Source: Herbinix sp. (lineage in GTDB: Bacteria; Bacillota; Clostridia; Lachnospirales; Lachnospiraceae). Taken from it: DNA of 64,000 nt. The position numbers and the translations under genes were made by a program. This document shows positions 41,239-50,272 of the stretch, piece by piece. Under the pieces are notes generated by a model that was given only the letters and a program-made list of their open reading frames with translations, was not told the DNA's origin and did no database searches. The number at the start of each line of letters is the position of its first letter. Position 1 is the stretch's first letter. The stretch covers positions 109,846 to 173,845 of the forward strand of contig JAQZBN010000008.1 of NCBI GenBank assembly GCA_029238935.1, in the 5' to 3' direction.

Positions 41239-42912
41239 TTAGAAATATAAGCTGCTTAATTTTTCAACAATGTCTTTCATACAGCCTTCTTCAAATGGAG
41301 AGTTTAACCCTACTTCCTTTAGCATAGGAACGTAGAATTTACTTGCAGAAATTTTACATAACTTCAAATAGCTCTCCCATGCTTTCTCATAATCTTCATC
41401 CATCTTCGTCTTGTATTGCAGCGCACAGGTCTGAGCAAGACAGTAATCAATATAATAGAATGGCATGCTATAAATATGCTGTTGTTTCTGCCAGAAGCCA
41501 CCAACTGCAAAGAAAGGATCCTCCTCATAATTTATGTGAGGTTTGTACTCCTTTTCTAATTTAGCCCATACTTCTTTACGCTGGGTAGGGGTCATATCCG
41601 GATTTTCATACACAAGGTGTTGGAATTCATCTACCATACATCCGTAAGGAATGAACATGATGGAATCTTCCAGATGCATCTTTCTGTAATCTTCTGCTCT
41701 GTCTCCAAAGAAACGATCCATATATTTATCTGTGAAGAATTCCATAGCCATGGAGTGGATTTCTGCTGTTTCCATTGTGATATCCATATGTTCTCTGATT
41801 TCATAATCACGAACTACGTATCCTTGGAATGCATGACCGCACTCATGGGTAATAACATCAATATCGGAACTTGTTCCATTAAAGTTAGCAAAGATAAATG
41901 GAGCTTTATATTCCGGCATATAAGTCATATAGCCGCCTGCTCTTTTATTCTTTCTTCCAAGAACATCAAACAGATCATTCTCATACATGAAATCAAAGAA
42001 CTCTTTGGTTTCAGGAGAGAGGTCGCTATACATTCCTTTTCCAGCTGTCAGGATTTCCTCCGGAGTGCCGGTAGGAGCAGGGTTGCCTCCCAGGAAGAAC
42101 ATATCATTATCATAATATTTTAGCTGATCCAGCCCAAGACGTTGTCTTCTCTGCTCATGCATTTTCTCAGCAAAAGGAACGAAATATTCCTTCACCTGAT
42201 CGCGGAATTTTTTCACCATCTCTTTGTCATAACTATTGCGATTCATACGGTAATAGCCTAATTCAACAAAGTTATCATAACCAAGAAGTCTGGCTTGCTC
42301 TGTACGATTTTTAACTAATTTATCATACAAATTATCTAATTCTTCACGATTATCCATGAAAAATCCGGACAGCTTTTTCCAAGCAGCTTTTCTGGTTTCT
42401 CTATTGTTCGCAATTAAATACTTTCTTAAAAGAGAGATATTTAACTCTTCTCCCTCAAACTCGATTTTTGCACCTGCAATTAATTTTGAATAAGTGGTGG
42501 TCAGGTTATTCTCTTCCTGCATCAGCGGGATAAGCTTCGTATCAAAAGATTTTAACTTCAGTTCCATGTTTTTAAAAGCAACCTTACCAATCTTTTCTTC
42601 CATGTATTCACGGTATGGGGATTCATACAGCACCTTCATATACTTGGATAAGCTGTCTTCAAACTTTGGCATTACTTCATCGTAGTAGTTTTTCTCACCT
42701 TCGTAGAATTCATCGATGGTATTGCTGTCATGGCGGATTGATCCAATAGTAGCCATAGTCATTACTTTATCTACTAAGTCGTAGTATTTTTTATGTACCT
42801 CATATACTTCTTCTCCGCTGTTTGCTGCTTTTAACTCTTCGATCAGCTGCATAAAGATATCGTCTACCTGATCAAAATCCACACGTTCGTATGGCATATC
42901 TTGAAATTTCAT
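41239..42912 (-). CDS. M3-family oligoendopeptidase (PepF-like)
   Basis: A 557-residue cytoplasmic zinc peptidase. The zinc motif is HECGH (in DVITHECGHAFQGYVVRD), with the third ligand Glu in the ETAEIHSMAMEFF segment that follows. This order is typical of M3 oligoendopeptidases, which cut short peptides and help recycle or feed on peptides. There is no signal peptide. Length is normal for the M3B/PepF-like group. Single gene; upstream gap to the methionine aminopeptidase is 122 bp. Confidence 0.92.
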   Translation of the reverse strand: MKFQDMPYERVDFDQVDDIFMQLIEELKAANSGEEVYEVHKKYYDLVDKVMTMATIGSIRHDSNTIDEFYEGEKNYYDEVMPKFEDSLSKYMKVLYESPYREYMEEKIGKVAFKNMELKLKSFDTKLIPLMQEENNLTTTYSKLIAGAKIEFEGEELNISLLRKYLIANNRETRKAAWKKLSGFFMDNREELDNLYDKLVKNRTEQARLLGYDNFVELGYYRMNRNSYDKEMVKKFRDQVKEYFVPFAEKMHEQRRQRLGLDQLKYYDNDMFFLGGNPAPTGTPEEILTAGKGMYSDLSPETKEFFDFMYENDLFDVLGRKNKRAGGYMTYMPEYKAPFIFANFNGTSSDIDVITHECGHAFQGYVVRDYEIREHMDITMETAEIHSMAMEFFTDKYMDRFFGDRAEDYRKMHLEDSIMFIPYGCMVDEFQHLVYENPDMTPTQRKEVWAKLEKEYKPHINYEEDPFFAVGGFWQKQQHIYSMPFYYIDYCLAQTCALQYKTKMDEDYEKAWESYLKLCKISASKFYVPMLKEVGLNSPFEEGCMKDIVEKLSSLYF

Positions 42913-43034
42913 AGATTTATACTCCTTTTTCTAACGTACTATATCTATAATATGGAAAATTACACCTCTTGTCAATGAGATAAATAGTTATAATTGTTAT
43001 CTCCATGAGAAATAATCACTATGATTATAATTAC

Positions 43035-43919
43035 TTAATACGTCAGTATTTCATAGCCTTCCTCGGTCACCGCAATCGTAACCTCCCACTGTGCCGAGCA
43101 CTCTCCATCTGCTGTATAAAAGGTCCAACCATTCTTTCGATCCATGCGTATCTTATCGTTTCCTTTGTTTATCATCGGCTCTACAGTAAATACCATTCCT
43201 GGAGCTAACAGAACTCCCGTTCCTTTACCAATCACATAACTAACCCAAGGATCTTCATGAAATTCAATCCCTATTCCATGCCCACCGATTTCCCTAACTA
43301 CAGAGTAACCATTTTGTCTTGCATGATCCTGGATTGCCTGACTCATATCCCCAAGAAAACTCCAAGGCTTTACTTGTTCCAAACCCAGTGCTACACATTC
43401 CTTGGCTACTCTAACTAATCTCCGATTGTCTTCACTGACATTACCCAGGCAAAACATACGAGATGAGTCAGAATAGTATCCTTGATAGAACGTAGATGCA
43501 TCCACATTAACAATATCACCATCCTTTAGTACTACCTGTTCGGAGGGTATTCCATGGCAAATCTGATCGTTCACCGAGGTGCATACACTTTTCGGATACC
43601 CTTCATAACCAAGGGTTGCTGGTATTCCACCTAGTTCAACTGTCTTTTGGTATACCATACGATCTATCTCCTCTGTTGTCATACCAATGACGATGTGCTC
43701 TGATACATAATCCAGTACTGCAATATTTATCTTACTGCTCGCTCGAATACCGCTTAATTGTTCCTTTGTTTTTATCATTTCTTTGGAAGGTACTTCCGCA
43801 TGATTTCTCTTATAAAACTCTATTTTTTCATCAAATGCCGCATGGCATTGCTTGTATTTTAATCCACTTTTGCACCAACAATAGTCATTTCTGCCAATAT
43901 TACTTGCCATCTCTATCAT
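43035..43919 (-). CDS. map: Type I methionine aminopeptidase with N-terminal SEC-C motif
   Basis: A 295-residue aminopeptidase that removes the initiator methionine. An N-terminal SEC-C zinc motif (NIGRNDYCWCKSGLKYKQCH, residues ~5-25) precedes the catalytic domain; SEC-C can bind the ribosome. The metal ligands are all present: VNVDASTFYQGYYSDSS (two Asp), GGHGIGIEFHEDP (His), VFTVEPM (Glu) and AQWEVTIAV (Glu). The start at ATG 43919 has AAAGGA upstream and lies inside the 3' end of the AraC-type gene, which overlaps by 20 bp. Probably a second, accessory map copy, since the main one in Clostridia sits in the ribosomal operon (not visible here). Confidence 0.93.
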   Translation of the reverse strand: MIEMASNIGRNDYCWCKSGLKYKQCHAAFDEKIEFYKRNHAEVPSKEMIKTKEQLSGIRASSKINIAVLDYVSEHIVIGMTTEEIDRMVYQKTVELGGIPATLGYEGYPKSVCTSVNDQICHGIPSEQVVLKDGDIVNVDASTFYQGYYSDSSRMFCLGNVSEDNRRLVRVAKECVALGLEQVKPWSFLGDMSQAIQDHARQNGYSVVREIGGHGIGIEFHEDPWVSYVIGKGTGVLLAPGMVFTVEPMINKGNDKIRMDRKNGWTFYTADGECSAQWEVTIAVTEEGYEILTY

Positions 43920-44292
43920 TATCCTTTCCTTTACAAGAACCCAGATCCGGTCTCCCATAGTATGAAATGTCCGGATTGTGCTTTCGATATTGCTTTGGAG
44001 TGAAACCATAAGCACCGGTAAATGCACGAATCAATGCCTCCTGGGAAGAGAAGCCATAATCTAATGCAATATCTAAACATCTTCGATTACTGCTCTTCAT
44101 CTCCTGTGCTACTAAACTTAATCTACGTTTGGCGATATATTGTTTTAAGGTAATCCCTACATATTCATGAAATTTGTTTGAACAATAAAATGGGGAATAT
44201 CCCACATGGTTGGAAAGCTCCGTTAAGGTGGGGTTTTGTTTCATATTTTCTTCCACCCAATCTATCATATGTTCCATTGTTTTTGTAGACAA
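43900..44292 (-). CDS. Small AraC-type DNA-binding protein
   Basis: A 130-residue protein made only of the AraC double helix-turn-helix (TLTELSNHVGYSPFYCSNKF, then LDIALDYGFSSQEALIRAFT and GFTPKQYRK). There is no sensor domain, as in MarA/SoxS-type activators, whose activity depends on their amount. Translation likely starts at TTG (44292) with AAGGAG 9 bp upstream. It overlaps the methionine aminopeptidase by 20 bp, so the two are translated together; the link between a stress-type activator and N-terminal processing is unexplained. Confidence 0.85.
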   Translation of the reverse strand: MSTKTMEHMIDWVEENMKQNPTLTELSNHVGYSPFYCSNKFHEYVGITLKQYIAKRRLSLVAQEMKSSNRRCLDIALDYGFSSQEALIRAFTGAYGFTPKQYRKHNPDISYYGRPDLGSCKGKDNDRDGK

Positions 44293-44640
44293 TTTACATC
44301 ACTCCTTACAGATCAGTATACCATATAGTAGATATGAAAACCTGATATGAATTGTAGTATCCTATGTTATAGAGGAATAATATGATACCCTATTGCAGCA
44401 CCTATTTACCTGCTTTAGGGCAAATATCTTTATTTTCTACTTTTTTATAAGACTACTCTATATCATCCTTTCACTTACTATTCGGAATCAGATAATACAT
44501 TCTATACCACTACCCTAATGAATAGCCATTTCATTCTGTGTCAAATCAATATCTTTCCATTTTTTTTTACATTTAATTTAACATAGTTTTATTATATCAT
44601 GTTTACAGCTCCTTAGGAATTACATTTCATGTCGACACAA
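44293..44640. other. AT-rich intergenic region
   Basis: Upstream region of the small AraC gene. I see no gene or clear promoter pair here; the chemotaxis gene terminator follows at 44641. Confidence 0.45.
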
Positions 44641-44688
44641 AAGGACTGACACATACATGAACATACCATTCATGTTGCGTCAGCCCTT
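44641..44688 (-). terminator. Terminator after the chemotaxis receptor
   Basis: Outer arms AAGGACTGAC (44641-44650) and GTCAGCCCTT (44679-44688) with inner ATGAA/TTCAT. On the minus strand TTTTGTG follows. It ends 28 bp past the receptor stop. Confidence 0.75.
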
Positions 44689-44716
44689 CTCTTATGATTA
44701 TTATATTGTAGTATAT

Positions 44717-46408
44717 CTATTCTACTTTAAACCCTTCAATCAATATCTTAAGCTCATGAAGAGATTTCGCCATAGTAGAAGTCGATTCTGCGATCTGTAA
44801 TATCGTTGCGGTTTGCTCCTCCATGGACGCGGATGCTTCCTGCGATCCTGCTGCATTCTGCTGGGCTACCGAAGATAATGTCTCCATAATACCAAGTACT
44901 ATGTTTTTATATGCTTCCATTTGTTTTGCTAATTCAAACACCTCTTGCACTTGATCCGATGACATCTTCACTGCTTTGGTTATCTCTTTATATTTACGAT
45001 CCGTAAATGCAACATTCTCTTGTAATTGGTTTGATATTATTTCAACATCCTTCATAATCTCTACGGAATTCGTAACATCTTCCTGAAGGCTACCAACCAT
45101 AGTATCAATCATCTTTGTTGCTGCCGCTGATTGCTCTGCCAATTTTCTTATTTCTTCTGCCACTACTTGAAAGCTCTTTCCGTATTCACCGGCTCTCGAG
45201 GCCTCAATGGACGCATTTAAAGCGATTAAATTCGTACGTTTTGCAATAGAAGTAATAATATTGCTTGCTTCCCCGATGCTCTCCGAGCTCTCTTTTGTTC
45301 TAAGAATGCTTTTATATATGTTCGCTGTAGCATTACTGCTTTCCTTGGTCTTTTCTGCCAGACTTTCAACTGCAGATAATCCCTGTTCGACCAGCTCATC
45401 GACTTTCTCCGAGATTGCAGTTACTTTTCCAATATGATCTTTACTATCTTCTATCAAATCACCAAGCTGTACTAATTTATTGGATCCTTCTAATGTATTC
45501 TGTGCTTGATAGGTAGTGCTTTTGGCAATCTCATTAATCGCTTGGGCAACATCTTCAGATGTTGCAGCTGACTGCTCGGATGATACTAAAAGCTCATCGG
45601 AAGCTTTTGTAATTTCGTAAGACATAAGACTAACAGAGGCAACTATCTTATGAACTGTCTGAATAAAATTGTTAAAATACTTCGTCATACTTCCAATCTC
45701 ATCATTCGATTGTATCTCAATACGTTTGGTTAAGTCCCCGTCTCCTTCTGATATTTCTTTTACTAAATTTGTTACTGTATGTATTCTTCGAATTACAGAC
45801 TTATAGATTGTATAAAAAGATATTCCAACAATGATAATTACCATAACAAATAATATAATCGATGTTTGATACAAGGTCCCAACGTGTACCGATATCCTTT
45901 GATTCCCTTCCGAATAATTGTTATCGGCTTCCTCTAAGAGAACATTAACGCTCTTCTCCATCTCTATTGCAAAAGGATCAAATTTCTCCATGAAGGCATT
46001 TCCTGCGTCTGTTCCTTCCTTGATATAGGCAGCTGCCATTTCTTTTCCCATTTGATAATAATCATTTAGGTTTTGATCAATGTTCGTAATCACCTGTTCT
46101 TCTACACCCAATTCAAGCAAATGCTGCAGTTTGTCTTTTGCTGTCTGATAGTAATTTTCAGCTTCCTCATATCCATCATCAAATCCTTCCTTTGCTCTAG
46201 TCGCAGAAATATCGGTAAGCCACTGCTGGATTTGAATAATATCCTTTTGTAGTGATAATGACTCGATCATAATTGGTGAATGATAATTTTGCTGATCGTT
46301 TATAATTGTAATTATATTACTTAGCCCCGAGAGAATGAAAAACATCAGTAATCCTGTTGTCGCCATTATCCCTATCATCATTCCACCAAACTTTGTTGTA
46401 ATTTTCAT
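44717..46408 (-). CDS. Methyl-accepting chemotaxis protein
   Basis: A 563-residue membrane receptor. Helix 1 (~residues 8-30, GGMMIGIMATTGLLMFFILS), a four-helix-bundle type sensor domain (~31-180), helix 2 (~181-203, ILFVMVIIIVGISFYTIYKS), a HAMP domain (SEGDGDLTKRIEIQSNDEIG), and the conserved signalling tip RTNLIALNASIEASRAGEYG. It transmits an unknown ligand signal to CheA/CheW to steer motility; no other chemotaxis or flagellar gene is in the window. AGGAGG precedes the ATG. The neighbouring GGDEF-EAL gene suggests coordination of movement and attachment but not an operon, since a 156-bp gap separates them. Confidence 0.95.
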   Translation of the reverse strand: MKITTKFGGMMIGIMATTGLLMFFILSGLSNIITIINDQQNYHSPIMIESLSLQKDIIQIQQWLTDISATRAKEGFDDGYEEAENYYQTAKDKLQHLLELGVEEQVITNIDQNLNDYYQMGKEMAAAYIKEGTDAGNAFMEKFDPFAIEMEKSVNVLLEEADNNYSEGNQRISVHVGTLYQTSIILFVMVIIIVGISFYTIYKSVIRRIHTVTNLVKEISEGDGDLTKRIEIQSNDEIGSMTKYFNNFIQTVHKIVASVSLMSYEITKASDELLVSSEQSAATSEDVAQAINEIAKSTTYQAQNTLEGSNKLVQLGDLIEDSKDHIGKVTAISEKVDELVEQGLSAVESLAEKTKESSNATANIYKSILRTKESSESIGEASNIITSIAKRTNLIALNASIEASRAGEYGKSFQVVAEEIRKLAEQSAAATKMIDTMVGSLQEDVTNSVEIMKDVEIISNQLQENVAFTDRKYKEITKAVKMSSDQVQEVFELAKQMEAYKNIVLGIMETLSSVAQQNAAGSQEASASMEEQTATILQIAESTSTMAKSLHELKILIEGFKVE

Positions 46409-46564
46409 GCGTATCCTCCTGATAGAACTTCCTTCTTTTTCTGATGTACGTTTACCGAAAACAATTAGAATTATTTATTACCTTATTTCATTATTTTATC
46501 ATTCGGATGATTATTTCACAATGTCGATTAACGAAAATTATTATGCTAGTATTTTCCATACATA

Positions 46565-48286
46565 TCAACTAACGCTAGAAGCAGATAAAGCATTTCGTAC
46601 CTCTTTTCTATTCTTATTCTGAGGTACAGCGGTACCTTCATTTATCATCATCTCTTCGATTACCACCGGAGCAACCGGTTTATTATAATAATATCCTTGT
46701 CCATAATCACAATCATAAGTATGTAACATCGTCTTTTGCTCCACAGTTTCAATTCCTTCTGCTATAATCGTAAGTCCAAGGTCATGGGTTAATTTGATTA
46801 CAGATTCTACAATCACACTATCCTCTCCATTGTGTGTAATACCCTTCACAAAATTAGCATCCAATTTCACAACATCGATGGGAAGATTTTTCAGATACGT
46901 TAGAGAGGAATAGCCCGTTCCAAAGTCATCCAGTGCCAATTGTATTCCCATATTACTAATATCGTTTAAAACTTTTTTCGACAAATTCATCTTCTCAATA
47001 AATACTGTTTCCGTGATTTCCAACTGGATCTCATTGCTGTTTAAATTAGTTTCCATCAAGAGATTACGGATTTCGTTTACAAATCCATATTGAACTATAC
47101 TTTTTCCCGACACATTGATTGACATTGTCAGATGCGGATACTCCGGATATTTATGCTCCCATTCTTTCTTTTGTAAAAATGCGGTTTCAATCACCCATTT
47201 TTCAATATCGTGAATTAAACCGGTCTCTTCCGCTAGTGGTATGAATTCCATGGGCGATATTAATCCCTGCTCCGGATGAATCCACCGAATTAGTGCTTCT
47301 ACTCCGCTCAACCTTCCTGTTCTTAAATTAATAATTGGTTGGTACAAAAGCCGAAATTCCTCATTGTCAATTGCCTTATGAAGTTCATCAATCATAAAGA
47401 TATGTTTTAAATCATGTTCTTTCATCTCCTCCGAAAAGATTACATAATTATTTTTCATATTCCTCTTTACTGCATACATCGCAATATCAGCATTACGGAG
47501 TAATATGGATTGATTATCTCCATGCTCTGGGCATAGAACTATACCCATACTAACGGAGATGTGAAACTTCTGTTCTTCATAAAACCATGGGCTTCTGATA
47601 TTCCTAAGCAGATGCTGTACCTGATCTTCCAGAATTATCTTATCCTTACTATTTTCATAAATAATTGCAAATTCATCTCCACCCATCCTTGCCACAAAAG
47701 CTTCTTTTCCAAGATTATGTTGCAGAATTTCCGATAAGTTGACGAGAAACTGATCACCTGCCAGATGACCCATGCTATCGTTAATATTCTTAAAATTATC
47801 TACGTCCATAATGACCATTGCAAATTTCTGATCTTTATTTTCTAAGAGCTTGTTCACTTTCATCTCAAACATAGCTCGGTTTGGAAGCTTTGTTAATACA
47901 TCATAATAGGCTAATTGATGCAGTTCTTCTTCGATTTTTTTCTGCCTGTTTAGATTTTGTTCTAAATTTCTCACTACTCCGTCAAATAAGAGAAGCATTT
48001 TCGATATATGAGTAAAGATGATAATTACTGATAATGATACAAAAACCCAACCTTTCATTAAATGTATTTCCTTTAAGACTTCATTATTATCAATAACCTT
48101 ACGAAACGCTTGCTCTGGGAATATAAACCATATTATACCTAATAGACCATAGATCATTGAAATTTTTGATGCTTGATGATATGCATGAAGATGATTACTT
48201 CGTTTCAAGTAATAATCAGAATCTTTTGGCTTTTTCCAATCTATAGGAAGCAATTTTAGATATCGCTTTTCCTTATTGAATTTCAT
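46565..48286 (-). CDS. GGDEF-EAL protein (cyclic di-GMP turnover)
   Basis: A 573-residue membrane protein. Two hydrophobic segments at residues ~38-55 and ~78-98 anchor it. The GGDEF domain (~135-290) has an intact RMGGDEFAIIYEN site but no RxxD inhibitory site in the segment before it. The EAL domain (~305-555) retains SGVEALIRWIHPE, EITETVF, LDDFGTGYSSLTYLK and EGIETVEQ, all residues needed for phosphodiesterase action. Both activities may therefore be possible; the balance cannot be told from sequence. AGGAGG precedes the ATG. Single gene. Confidence 0.93.
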   Translation of the reverse strand: MKFNKEKRYLKLLPIDWKKPKDSDYYLKRSNHLHAYHQASKISMIYGLLGIIWFIFPEQAFRKVIDNNEVLKEIHLMKGWVFVSLSVIIIFTHISKMLLLFDGVVRNLEQNLNRQKKIEEELHQLAYYDVLTKLPNRAMFEMKVNKLLENKDQKFAMVIMDVDNFKNINDSMGHLAGDQFLVNLSEILQHNLGKEAFVARMGGDEFAIIYENSKDKIILEDQVQHLLRNIRSPWFYEEQKFHISVSMGIVLCPEHGDNQSILLRNADIAMYAVKRNMKNNYVIFSEEMKEHDLKHIFMIDELHKAIDNEEFRLLYQPIINLRTGRLSGVEALIRWIHPEQGLISPMEFIPLAEETGLIHDIEKWVIETAFLQKKEWEHKYPEYPHLTMSINVSGKSIVQYGFVNEIRNLLMETNLNSNEIQLEITETVFIEKMNLSKKVLNDISNMGIQLALDDFGTGYSSLTYLKNLPIDVVKLDANFVKGITHNGEDSVIVESVIKLTHDLGLTIIAEGIETVEQKTMLHTYDCDYGQGYYYNKPVAPVVIEEMMINEGTAVPQNKNRKEVRNALSASSVS

Positions 48287-48425
48287 AGTAATTTATCCTC
48301 CTGAACACCCATGATGAAATATTTCATTCGTCTAGAGGTTCTTCTCGCGTTACCATATTTTAAAAGTAATCTATGTTTTATCTGTGATGAAACTATGTAA
48401 TTTATATTAAGAAACTTAAAAAACA

Positions 48426-48458
48426 GAAAAGAACCAAGCTTTTTGCATGGTTCTTTTC
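48426..48458 (-). terminator. Terminator after the DUF2812 gene
   Basis: GAAAAGAACCA (48426-48436) pairs with TGGTTCTTTTC (48448-48458); on the minus strand TGTTTTTTAAG follows. Confidence 0.85.
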
Positions 48459-48511
48459 ATAATGCTATATTATATTAATCATCTTATATTTAAATCATAT
48501 TTACGTTCGAT

Positions 48512-49087
48512 CTATTCTCTGATTATTTGCTCTCTCTTAAGTTTCCTGATATGCCACGTTAAGGACAGAGATAAATAAATTAAGATAAGATCAATCATTC
48601 CCAGTAGGATAGCACAAAAAATATCCATATTCATTACAGATCCTAGTTGATAGCTATCTTTAACTTTTCCTATATAGTAATGGAAATTCGTAAGCGTTAT
48701 AAAGCCTTCCAAAAACAATACCGGTATAATAATTCTACGAATTCTTTGATAATGAGTTACTTTCGATGCAATATCAGAGAACAACATAAATTCACCCTCC
48801 GATGCTTTTTTCCTAAAATAAACCCAACGAAACCAGGTTCCTATCATCACTGCTCCGGTTTCTTCGACAAATTTGATATAGTGCAAACTTTCCGGTGATG
48901 TAATGTTATTCTCTAAAAGTTCCAGACGGTAAATATATTCACCCGGATTGCAGCTCTCGAACTCATAACAGATACCACCTCTTATTGATACCATGGCAAA
49001 ACCTTTTGCCGCCATCTCGTTCAGCCATTTTTCCTCTTTTTCATATTGGTTTACTAAAAATATACGAATTCTAGTAAATCTCATCAC
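48512..49087 (-). CDS. DUF2812 membrane protein, PadR partner
   Basis: A 191-residue protein of the DUF2812 family: N-terminal soluble part with RIFLVNQYEKEEKWLNEMAAKGFAMVS and YEFESCNPGEYIYRLELL, then two membrane helices (~115-135 and ~150-175). The function of the family is not established; members are found next to PadR-type repressors in Firmicutes, as here (55-bp gap, same strand). The start is GTG 49087 or ATG 49084. It is probably a membrane stress-response factor that works with, or is controlled by, PadR. Confidence 0.82.
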   Translation of the reverse strand: MMRFTRIRIFLVNQYEKEEKWLNEMAAKGFAMVSIRGGICYEFESCNPGEYIYRLELLENNITSPESLHYIKFVEETGAVMIGTWFRWVYFRKKASEGEFMLFSDIASKVTHYQRIRRIIIPVLFLEGFITLTNFHYYIGKVKDSYQLGSVMNMDIFCAILLGMIDLILIYLSLSLTWHIRKLKREQIIRE

Positions 49088-49142
49088 AAAATAACCTTAC
49101 CTTTCTTCATAACCTACAAACCTGGGACCTCAGGCACAATAT

Positions 49143-49466
49143 TTACGATCTTTTAATAATGTTTTTTCCATTCTGGAGTAACTCTTCTAAACGCAATATT
49201 TCATCTTCTACGATCTGTTTTCCGAGCTCTGTTATCTGATATTCCTTCTTACGGGAATTCATTTCCCCGGGTAAAGCGACGATCCAATGCTTCTCCAGCA
49301 AGGAATTGATTGCTCCGTAAAGTGTTCCTGCAGCAAGATTCAGACGGCCTTTACTCATATCCTCTACATGCTGCATAATACCATACCCGTGAAGTGGGTT
49401 ATACAAAGATAACATGATATAATAAACGGCTTCGGTTAATGCAATCGATCCTTTGTTATCAGGCAT
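49143..49466 (-). CDS. PadR-family transcriptional regulator
   Basis: A 107-residue PadR-type repressor: winged helix (LTEAVYYIMLSLYNPLHGYG, LAAGTLYGAINSLLEKHWIV) and a short C-terminal dimerisation helix, characteristic of the small PadR subfamily 2. I start at ATG 49466 (GGGAGG 7 bp upstream), not at 49496. A 39-bp dyad overlaps its promoter, pointing to autoregulation. It is the first gene of a pair with DUF2812. Confidence 0.92.
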   Translation of the reverse strand: MPDNKGSIALTEAVYYIMLSLYNPLHGYGIMQHVEDMSKGRLNLAAGTLYGAINSLLEKHWIVALPGEMNSRKKEYQITELGKQIVEDEILRLEELLQNGKNIIKRS

Positions 49467-49552
49467 CTTCTTTCCTCCCATCGTAAATATATTCAAATCA
49501 TTGATACTTCGTTTGTTACTTCTATATTTAACTCTTTATATCGTTTCCCGTT

Positions 49553-49600
49553 ATATCGTTATGTGATATACAATATATCGTATGCCGATATATTTGTCAA
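49553..49600 (-). promoter_or_regulatory. padR promoter with 39-bp dyad operator
   Basis: On the minus strand TTGACA (49595-49600) and TATATT (49572-49577) are 17 bp apart. The dyad ATATCG-N6-GATATA-CAA-TATATC-N6-CGATAT (49553-49591) is perfectly symmetric in its specified positions and covers the -10 and spacer. TATGCATTGCATA (49601-49613) is a second palindrome beside the -35. Confidence 0.8.
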
Positions 49601-49813
49601 TATGCATTGCATACAAAATATCAAATTCTTCCATCCAGCTTTAAGATGTTTAAATTTTACGAGTATGGTAATTCTATACTAGCGGTTATAAAAAACTTTT
49701 CATTTATAATCCATGAATGAAATCTCCTCTTTTACAATAAGATTCAATTGGATGGATTTCAAGAGGTCTATTAATGTAAAAATTATTTGTACCAAAATCT
49801 TCAAAAAAAATTA
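49601..49813. other. AT-rich intergenic stretch
   Basis: Between the padR operator and the encapsulated-ferritin promoter I see no feature that I can support. Confidence 0.4.
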
Positions 49814-49849
49814 TTGCATTTTTGTAATTTTATATTATAATATTAGTAA
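49814..49849 (+). promoter_or_regulatory. Promoter of encapsulin operon with PerR-like box
   Basis: TTGCAT (49814-49819) and TATAAT (49836-49841) are 16 bp apart. TTATAATATTAGTAA (49835-49849) overlaps the -10; its left half is the exact PerR half-site TTATAAT and the overall match to TTATAATNATTATAA is 11 of 14. This fits peroxide or iron control of an oxidative-defence operon. Confidence 0.55.
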
Positions 49850-49882
49850 TCGTTATTATTATATAATCAGGAGGTCAAGCTT

Positions 49883-50254
49883 ATGCCAGCTTTTGCAAAC
49901 CCTTTTCAGGGTAATGTTGAAAGAAATATGTCTAAGGAAGAGTTAATACAAGCTATACGCCTTGATATTGCCGGTGAATTAGAAGCAATCTATGTCTATG
50001 ATGCGCACGTTCAGGCAACAACAGAAGAAATCGCCAAAAAGGTTCTATCCGATATTCGTGACGAAGAGAAAGCACACGTCGGTGAATTAATGACCTTACT
50101 TCAGATCCTGGATCCAAAAGAAGCCGAACTTTTCTTTTCAGGACAAACAGAAGTAAAAGAGATGCTGGAAGACTTGGGATTATCAACTCCCACTGTACAG
50201 CAAGGCGAAACACCATCCAATCTTGTAACGGTTGGCAGCTTAATAAAACAATAA
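49883..50254 (+). CDS. Encapsulated ferritin (EncFtn), encapsulin cargo
   Basis: A 123-residue ferritin-like protein. Its metal ligands line up with those known for Rhodospirillum rubrum EncFtn: Glu32, Glu62 and His65, in GELEAIYVYD and RDEEKAHVGEL. EncFtn oxidises ferrous iron at a dimer interface and stores it inside an encapsulin shell. The C-terminal tail NLVTVGSLIKQ is a classic cargo-loading peptide (TVGSL core), joined by a flexible linker. AGGAGGTC precedes the ATG. It lies 18 bp before the shell gene, and a superoxide reductase follows, so the three form an iron/oxygen-defence operon. Confidence 0.93.
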   Translation: MPAFANPFQGNVERNMSKEELIQAIRLDIAGELEAIYVYDAHVQATTEEIAKKVLSDIRDEEKAHVGELMTLLQILDPKEAELFFSGQTEVKEMLEDLGLSTPTVQQGETPSNLVTVGSLIKQ

Positions 50255-50272
50255 AACTGGGAGGTGGATTAC

